Below are positions 58,624-64,000 of a stretch of DNA of 64,000 bases, piece by piece. Numbering within the stretch: the stretch's first letter is position 1; every line of letters begins with the position of its first letter. The notes under the pieces were generated by a model that had not been told where the DNA came from, did not search any database, and was given only the letters and a program-made list of their open reading frames with translations. The DNA is taken from the NCBI GenBank assembly GCA_965212165.1, contig OZ243096.1, forward strand, positions 1,736,001-1,800,000, written 5' to 3'. A program made the position numbers and the translations under genes. The stretch comes from RHLJ01 sp965212165. Lineage in GTDB: Bacteria > Bacteroidota > Rhodothermia > Balneolales > Balneolaceae.

Positions 58624-60273
58624 ATGTCAAAGTTAGTTCATTATGATATGGAAGCACGCGACGCACTAAAGCGCGGTGTTGATAAACTTGCGGATGCAGT
58701 AAAAGTAACATTAGGACCTCGTGGTAGAAATGTAGTAATAGAGAAGTCTTTTGGTGCACCAACAGTAACTAAAGATGGTGTTACTGTTGCAAAAGAAATC
58801 GAGTTGTCAGATAAAGTAGAGAACATGGGTGCTCAAATGGTGAAGGAAGTTGCTTCTAGAACCAGTGATAACGCAGGTGACGGTACTACTACAGCAACTG
58901 TATTAGCTCAAGCAATTGTTAGTCAAGGACTAAAAAACGTAACTGCTGGTGCTAACCCAATGGATCTAAAAAGAGGAATCGATAAAGCAGTTGATGCTAT
59001 TGTAGCTTCTCTAAAAGAATTAAGTAAAGATATTGACGGACGCGAAGAAATCGCTCAAGTTGGTACTATTTCAGCAAATAACGATGAGTTCATTGGTAAC
59101 TTGATTGCTGATGCAATGGAAAAAGTTGGTAAAGACGGTGTGATCACTGTTGAAGAAGCAAAAGGAACAGACACTTTTCTTGAAACTGTAGAAGGTATGC
59201 AGTTCGATCGTGGTTACCTTTCTCCTTACTTCGTAACTGATTCTGAGAAAATGACAACAGAATTGGAAAATCCTTACATCTTAATCTTCGACAAGAAGAT
59301 TTCTGCGATGAAAGATCTTCTTCCAATCTTAGAACAAGTTGTACAATCAGGTAAGCCACTATTGATTATCGCCGAAGATATTGAAGGCGAAGCTCTTGCA
59401 ACTTTAGTGGTTAATAAACTTCGTGGTTCACTTAAAATTGCTGCTGTAAAAGCTCCTGGTTTTGGTGATAGAAGAAAAGCAATGTTAGAAGACATCGCTA
59501 TTCTAACTGGTGGTACCGTAATTTCTGAAGAGCGTGGATTCACACTAGAAAAAGCAACTCTTAATGAATTAGGACAAGCTGTAAGTGTATCTATCGACAA
59601 AGACAATACAACTGTTATTGACGGTGCTGGAACGTCTGACAATATTCTTGCTCGTGTTAATCAGATTAGATCTCAAATTGAGAGTACAACATCTGATTAT
59701 GACCGTGAGAAATTACAAGAGCGTCTTGCTAAGCTAAGTGGTGGTGTTGCTGTTCTTTATATCGGTGCTGCTTCTGAAGTTGAAATGAAAGAAAAGAAAG
59801 CTCGTGTTGAAGATGCATTACATGCAACTCGTGCAGCTGTAGAAGAAGGAATAGTACCAGGTGGTGGTGTTGCTCTTCTTAGAACTGCATCATCTCTTGA
59901 TGGATTGAAAGCTGATAATGCGGATGAAAAAGTAGGTTTTGATATTATTCGTAGAGCTATTGAATCTCCACTTCGTACTATTGCAAATAATGCAGGTGTA
60001 GAAGGTGCTATCGTAATTCAGAAAGTACTTGAAGGAAAAGGTGCTTTTGGTTACAACGCTCGTACTGAAGTGTACGAAGACTTAATCAAAGCTGGTGTAA
60101 TCGATCCAACTAAAGTGACAAGAAACGCATTACAAAATGCTGCTTCCGTTGCTGGATTATTGCTAACTACCGAAGCTGTTATCTCTGAAAAACCATCAGA
60201 AGATAAAGGCGGACCTGCAATGCCTGATATGGGCGGCATGGGTGGAATGGGAGGCATGGGTGGAATGATGTAA
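58624..60273 (+). CDS. groEL: Chaperonin GroEL
   Basis: The 549-residue protein is full length, with VTLGPRGRNVVIEKSFGAPT, DGVTVAKEIEL, NAGDGTTTATVLAQ (ATP site with catalytic Asp), and a C-terminal GGMGGMGGMGG tail characteristic of group I chaperonins. It assembles into double seven-membered rings. It is 55 bp after groES and ends 31 bp before a strong terminator, so the two genes form a complete operon. Confidence 0.98.
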   Translation: MSKLVHYDMEARDALKRGVDKLADAVKVTLGPRGRNVVIEKSFGAPTVTKDGVTVAKEIELSDKVENMGAQMVKEVASRTSDNAGDGTTTATVLAQAIVSQGLKNVTAGANPMDLKRGIDKAVDAIVASLKELSKDIDGREEIAQVGTISANNDEFIGNLIADAMEKVGKDGVITVEEAKGTDTFLETVEGMQFDRGYLSPYFVTDSEKMTTELENPYILIFDKKISAMKDLLPILEQVVQSGKPLLIIAEDIEGEALATLVVNKLRGSLKIAAVKAPGFGDRRKAMLEDIAILTGGTVISEERGFTLEKATLNELGQAVSVSIDKDNTTVIDGAGTSDNILARVNQIRSQIESTTSDYDREKLQERLAKLSGGVAVLYIGAASEVEMKEKKARVEDALHATRAAVEEGIVPGGGVALLRTASSLDGLKADNADEKVGFDIIRRAIESPLRTIANNAGVEGAIVIQKVLEGKGAFGYNARTEVYEDLIKAGVIDPTKVTRNALQNAASVAGLLLTTEAVISEKPSEDKGGPAMPDMGGMGGMGGMGGMM

Positions 60274-60304
60274 AATCATCCAACCAAAATCTCTAGAAAG
60301 ATTT

Positions 60305-60338
60305 AAGCCCTGATTATTAAGTTAGTCAGGGCTTTTTT
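60305..60338 (+). terminator. Rho-independent terminator of groES-groEL
   Basis: A perfect 9-bp stem, AAGCCCTGA / TCAGGGCTT, with a 12-nt loop runs directly into a T-run of six. It lies 31 bp after the groEL stop and is the clearest terminator in the window. Confidence 0.92.
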
Positions 60339-60515
60339 ATTCATCTTTATAGCCAGATCTAGCTATAATATATGGCGGACTAGGACTACTCATAGCAGCG
60401 GGTGGACCCTATGTATACAAGAAACTAAAAGTTAGTAAGAGTAAAGAGGGATAAGTGAATATGGTAGAAGAGTATTTATCCTTATTCCGTAATCAACTAT
60501 TCATCTTTCACTAAA

Positions 60516-61532
60516 CTACCACCACAGCTTACCAGTTGGGTCTTGTTTAATACTTTGAAGTACTTTCATATAGTTTGCACGTTCAAAGGCTGCTGGATCG
60601 GTAACATTAATTTGGCTCATACTTCCTCGAAATTGATCCAAATTATCGCATTCATATTCTTCCATCCATTGGCTCATTTCAGACTTTATTTCTGTAAGTC
60701 GTTGCATACCGTTAGTAAGTAATTCGGAAGCTAGCATGGTTATATTTGCGCCAGCCAAAACTCCTTTAATTACATCCGTACCTTTATGAATACCAGTTGT
60801 TATAGCAATGTCAGCTTCTACTTGTTTATAAAGAATAGCAGTCCATCTCAATGGCAGTCTTAATTCATCTGAATTACTAAGAATCAAGTTTGGCACTACT
60901 TCCATTTCTCGAATATCGAAATCGGGTTGATAGAAACGATTAAACATTACTAAACCTTTAACTCCTAGCTTGGTCATTTTCTTTGCCATGTTAGGAATAG
61001 ATGAAAAGAAGGGACCAAATTTAACCGATACTGGAATTCGAATGGAAGAACACACACTACGTATTACTTCTAGATACATGGCTTCTATATCACTTCCACT
61101 TTTATTAGGATCAGTTGGGATATAGTAGATATTGAGTTCTAATGCATCTGCACCAGCTTGTTCAATTAGTTTTGCATATTCAATCCAGCCTCCATTCGAA
61201 ACCCCATTTAAGCTTCCAATTACAGGGATTTTAAGTGATTCTTTAGCTTGTCGAATATGCTTCAAGTAGGAATCAGGTCCAACATCATAAGAATCCATTT
61301 CTGGAAAATAGTTCAATGCTTCACCGAAACTTTCGGTTCCAGAAGAAAGGAAATGATCAATCTCCATACTAGTAGCATTAATTTGCTCCTCAAATAGTGA
61401 ATGCATTACAATGGCACCAGCTCCAGCATCCTCGAGAAGTTTAATACTATCAAGATTTTTTGATAATGGTGAAGCAGAGGGTACTAATGGGTTTTCGAGG
61501 TCAAGACCAAGATATTTTGTTGAAAGATCCAT
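60516..61532 (-). CDS. Dihydroorotate dehydrogenase-like flavoprotein
   Basis: The 338-residue protein is an FMN-binding TIM barrel of the DHOD/PreA class: LGLDLENPLVPSASPLSKN at the start, VIGSLNGVSNGGWIEYAKL, VSVKFGPFFSSIPNMAKKM and a final TGIHKGTDVIKGVLAGAN with the phosphate-binding loop. The catalytic Cys motif of class-1 dihydroorotate dehydrogenases (NxSCPN) is replaced by NIYYIP, so it is probably not PyrD. It is encoded 2 bp from nifJ on the same strand, a pairing often seen in Bacteroidota, and presumably accepts or donates electrons in that context. The reaction is unknown. Confidence 0.85.
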   Translation of the reverse strand: MDLSTKYLGLDLENPLVPSASPLSKNLDSIKLLEDAGAGAIVMHSLFEEQINATSMEIDHFLSSGTESFGEALNYFPEMDSYDVGPDSYLKHIRQAKESLKIPVIGSLNGVSNGGWIEYAKLIEQAGADALELNIYYIPTDPNKSGSDIEAMYLEVIRSVCSSIRIPVSVKFGPFFSSIPNMAKKMTKLGVKGLVMFNRFYQPDFDIREMEVVPNLILSNSDELRLPLRWTAILYKQVEADIAITTGIHKGTDVIKGVLAGANITMLASELLTNGMQRLTEIKSEMSQWMEEYECDNLDQFRGSMSQINVTDPAAFERANYMKVLQSIKQDPTGKLWW

Positions 61533-61534
61533 GA

Positions 61535-64000
61535 CTATTCCTCATTTTTAGTTTCAGTTTTTGTTTCAAACTCAACTGCTTGCTCAGCTAATGATTTCCA
61601 ATGGTCGGTAACAAAATCCTGAGCTTGAGCCAGAAACTCTTTAGCTTTTCTAGGGCTTGTTTGAGTTAGTAATTTATACCGTTGTTCATTGTAGATGTAA
61701 TCCTTCAATGGAATCTTAGGAGATTTTGAATCTAATTGAAGAGGATTTTTTTCTTCTTCGTTTCTTCTAGGATCATATCTGAATAATGGCCAGTGACCAC
61801 TATCAGTAGCAAGCTTTTGCTGATTCATTCCTTTCGACATATCAATACCATGAGCAATACAATGGCTATAGGCTATTATTAAGGAAGGTCCATCATAAGA
61901 TTCCGCTTCTTTAAAAGCTTTAATGAGCTGATTTTCGTTTGCTCCCATTGCAACTTGAGCAACATACACATATCCGTAGTTCATCATTATTCTGCCCAAA
62001 TCCTTTTTAGGAGTAGCTTTACCACCTGCGGCAAATTTAGCAATTGCTCCTAGTCCGGTTGCTTTAGAAGCTTGGCCACCTGTGTTTGAGTATACTTCTG
62101 TATCCATTACAAGTACATTCACATTCTGACCAGAAGCAAGAACATGGTCCAAACCTCCAAATCCGATATCATAAGCCCAGCCATCACCTCCAATAATCCA
62201 TACAGATTTTTTGATCAAAGAATTAGCATAGTCCTCAAGTCGTCTACTTCGAGGAGTGGCTTTACCGGATAATCGTTTTAGTAATTCCTTTACACGATTT
62301 TCTTGTGCAATTATACCTTCTTCGGTTGATTGATCTGCATTTCTCAAATCATCAGCTAAAGACTCCGGTATTTCATGTCCTTTCATTTTGAAAAGTAGAT
62401 TTGAAGCAATCTCTCGTTTTTTATCTGCGGCTAGTCGCATGCCTAAACCAAACTCAGCATTGTCTTCGAACAGTGAATTATTCCAAGTTGGTCCACATCC
62501 TTCATCATTTGTACTCCATGGAGTGGTTGGTAAATTACCTCCATATATACTAGAGCAACCAGTGGCATTCGCAACAATCATTCGATCACCAAATAAGCGG
62601 GTGAGTAAACTTAAATATGGAGTTTCACCACATCCAGCGCAAGCTCCAGAAAACTCGAAATAAGGATCTAGAAGCTGAGTCTCTTTGGTTTTATTGAAAT
62701 CAAATTCAGGATGTTCTTTGATTTTGAAAGAGGGGATATCTTGGAAGAAATTCCAATTGCCAAATTCTGATTCTGGAATATCTACCTTTGATATCATATT
62801 CAATGCCTTACGACTCACATTCGACTTATCTTTTACAGGACAAGCTTCCACACATAATGTACAACCTGTACAATCAGCAATAGATACCTGAAGTGTATAA
62901 TCGTAGCCTGGAAGTTCTCTCCATCGTGCTTTTGTATGTTTGAAAGACTCAGGAGCATCAGCAAATACTTCTGGTTCTGCGACCTTGGCTCGAATAACAG
63001 AATGCGGACATACTATAACACATTTACCACATTGTATACATATATCAGGATCCCAAATTGGAATTTCTTGAGCAATATCTCTTTTCTCCCACATGGTAGT
63101 TCCACTTGGGTAAGTTCCGTCACATGGAAGTGCACTAACAGGAAGTTCATCACCATTTCCATTAATGATTTCTGAAATTACTTTTTGTACGAATTCAGGC
63201 GATTCTTGAGGAAGAGAGCCATTCATTGTAATTTTTGAGGTAGCTCTTTTAGGAATCGTAACCTTGTTTAGATGTTCCAACGACATATCAACAGCTCGGA
63301 AATTCATGTCTACTATAGTCTTTCCACGCTTGCCATATGTTTTTTTGATATACTCTTTGATTTTTTCAATAGCTTGTACTTTTGGGAGTACATTCGAAAT
63401 AGCAAAGAAGCATGTCTGCATTACAGTATTAATTCTAATCCCGAGGTTAGCTTCTTGAGCTACTTTAAAAGCATCAATAACATAGAGCTTTAAATCCTTT
63501 TTAATGATTTGCTTCTGGACCATAGCTGGTAACTTTGCCCAAACTTCTTTTGGTCCAAATGGACTATTTAATAAAACAGTCGCCCCTTTCGCCGCTAATG
63601 CTAAGGTATCGTATCTTTGAAGGAAGCCGAATTGGTGCACTCCAACAAAGTTTGCATTTTTGATCAAATATGGACTTTTAATAGGTTGATCACCGAAACG
63701 TAAATGCGAGATCGTTCTCGCTCCAGATTTTTTCGAATCATAAACGAAATAGCCTTGAGCAAAGAGGTCGGTTTCTTCTCCAATAATTTTGATAGAGTTT
63801 TTATTGGCGCCAACTGTCCCATCTGAACCCAATCCCCAAAAAACAGCTCTGGTTGTGCCTTCAGGTTCGATATCAAACTCAGAATTGAAAGGGAGTGAAG
63901 TATGTGTTACATCGTCGTTTATACCAATGGTATAATGATTTTTTGGCGATGTCGCATCTAATTCATCAAAAATGGCTTTTACCATTCCAGGAGTAAATTC
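61535..64000 (-). CDS. nifJ: Pyruvate:ferredoxin (flavodoxin) oxidoreductase, C-terminal part
   Basis: The frame is open to the right edge, so about 822 C-terminal residues of roughly 1190 are visible and the N-terminal pyrimidine-binding domain is missing. Two 4Fe-4S clusters are seen: CIQCGKCVIVCPHSVIR and CTGCTLCVEACPVKDKS; CAGCGETPYL holds ligands of the proximal cluster. The thiamine diphosphate site is in GGDGWAYDIGFGGLDHVL and MDTEVYSNTGGQASKATG. The enzyme decarboxylates pyruvate to acetyl-CoA with reduction of ferredoxin. It is followed by the DHOD-like gene after 2 bp. Confidence 0.96.
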   Translation of the reverse strand, partial: EFTPGMVKAIFDELDATSPKNHYTIGINDDVTHTSLPFNSEFDIEPEGTTRAVFWGLGSDGTVGANKNSIKIIGEETDLFAQGYFVYDSKKSGARTISHLRFGDQPIKSPYLIKNANFVGVHQFGFLQRYDTLALAAKGATVLLNSPFGPKEVWAKLPAMVQKQIIKKDLKLYVIDAFKVAQEANLGIRINTVMQTCFFAISNVLPKVQAIEKIKEYIKKTYGKRGKTIVDMNFRAVDMSLEHLNKVTIPKRATSKITMNGSLPQESPEFVQKVISEIINGNGDELPVSALPCDGTYPSGTTMWEKRDIAQEIPIWDPDICIQCGKCVIVCPHSVIRAKVAEPEVFADAPESFKHTKARWRELPGYDYTLQVSIADCTGCTLCVEACPVKDKSNVSRKALNMISKVDIPESEFGNWNFFQDIPSFKIKEHPEFDFNKTKETQLLDPYFEFSGACAGCGETPYLSLLTRLFGDRMIVANATGCSSIYGGNLPTTPWSTNDEGCGPTWNNSLFEDNAEFGLGMRLAADKKREIASNLLFKMKGHEIPESLADDLRNADQSTEEGIIAQENRVKELLKRLSGKATPRSRRLEDYANSLIKKSVWIIGGDGWAYDIGFGGLDHVLASGQNVNVLVMDTEVYSNTGGQASKATGLGAIAKFAAGGKATPKKDLGRIMMNYGYVYVAQVAMGANENQLIKAFKEAESYDGPSLIIAYSHCIAHGIDMSKGMNQQKLATDSGHWPLFRYDPRRNEEEKNPLQLDSKSPKIPLKDYIYNEQRYKLLTQTSPRKAKEFLAQAQDFVTDHWKSLAEQAVEFETKTETKNEE

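Overview
The window is an AT-rich chromosomal segment from a Bacteroidota-like bacterium, most probably a marine member of the Balneolota (Balneola and relatives). The evidence is a secreted peptidase with the C-terminal sorting tail typical of type IX secretion substrates in that group, TAnnTTTG-type promoter boxes, rare Shine-Dalgarno sequences, TTG/GTG starts, a YtxJ-type bacillithiol-associated protein, 7TMR-DISM hybrid kinases and a pyruvate:ferredoxin oxidoreductase paired with a DHOD-like protein. No rRNA, tRNA, CRISPR array, prophage or insertion sequence was recognised. It is mostly ordinary chromosome with compact operons and many exported enzymes.

Layout. 1-1.9 kb: the 5-oxoprolinase operon pxpABC (pxpA cut by the left edge). 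2.0-5.2 kb: an exported sugar-oxidation operon (gluconate-dehydrogenase subunit-3-like protein, GMC oxidoreductase, TIM-barrel isomerase/epimerase-like protein) with a LacI-type operator in front. 5.4-9.3 kb: two secreted peptidases. 9.4-11.7 kb: a PfkB sugar kinase facing a sugar porter. 11.8-16.0 kb: exported dienelactone hydrolase, outer-membrane barrel, exported beta-carbonic anhydrase and NhaA. 16.5-18.1 kb: OsmC-like protein and MetZ behind a leader with two mutually exclusive hairpins. 18.1-24.7 kb: an M28 lipoprotein peptidase and two paralogous 7TMR-DISM hybrid histidine kinases. 24.8-33.9 kb: mixed metabolic genes (desaturase, oxidoreductases, retropepsin-like/PDZ protease, S1/P1 nuclease, YtxJ). 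33.9-37.2 kb: xerD and a PgpH-type HD phosphodiesterase. 37.3-43.4 kb: the histidine operon hisGDCBHA. 43.4-46.2 kb: a third hybrid kinase and a small membrane protein. 46.3-50.3 kb: lepA, an exported unknown protein and lepB. 50.3-58.2 kb: rlmN, peroxiredoxin-like protein, outer-membrane barrel, ZIP transporter, pcm, DUF368/PopT-like transporter, universal stress protein and rsmA. 58.3-60.3 kb: groES-groEL with a strong terminator. 60.5-64 kb: DHOD-like protein and nifJ (cut by the right edge).

The most interesting part is the histidine operon. Between the kinase gene and hisG there is a 24-codon reading frame with nine His codons, including His-His-His and His-His runs, which has the form of a his attenuator leader peptide. 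In the same operon hisB carries an N-terminal extension of about 100 residues that looks like a decayed HAD (histidinol-phosphatase) domain, and a DoxX-family gene lies antisense in the gap between hisC and hisB. hisF and hisIE are not in the window.

Other recurrent themes are convergent gene pairs whose stop codons lie inside the arms of shared hairpins, and sensor kinases without any response regulator carrying an output domain nearby.
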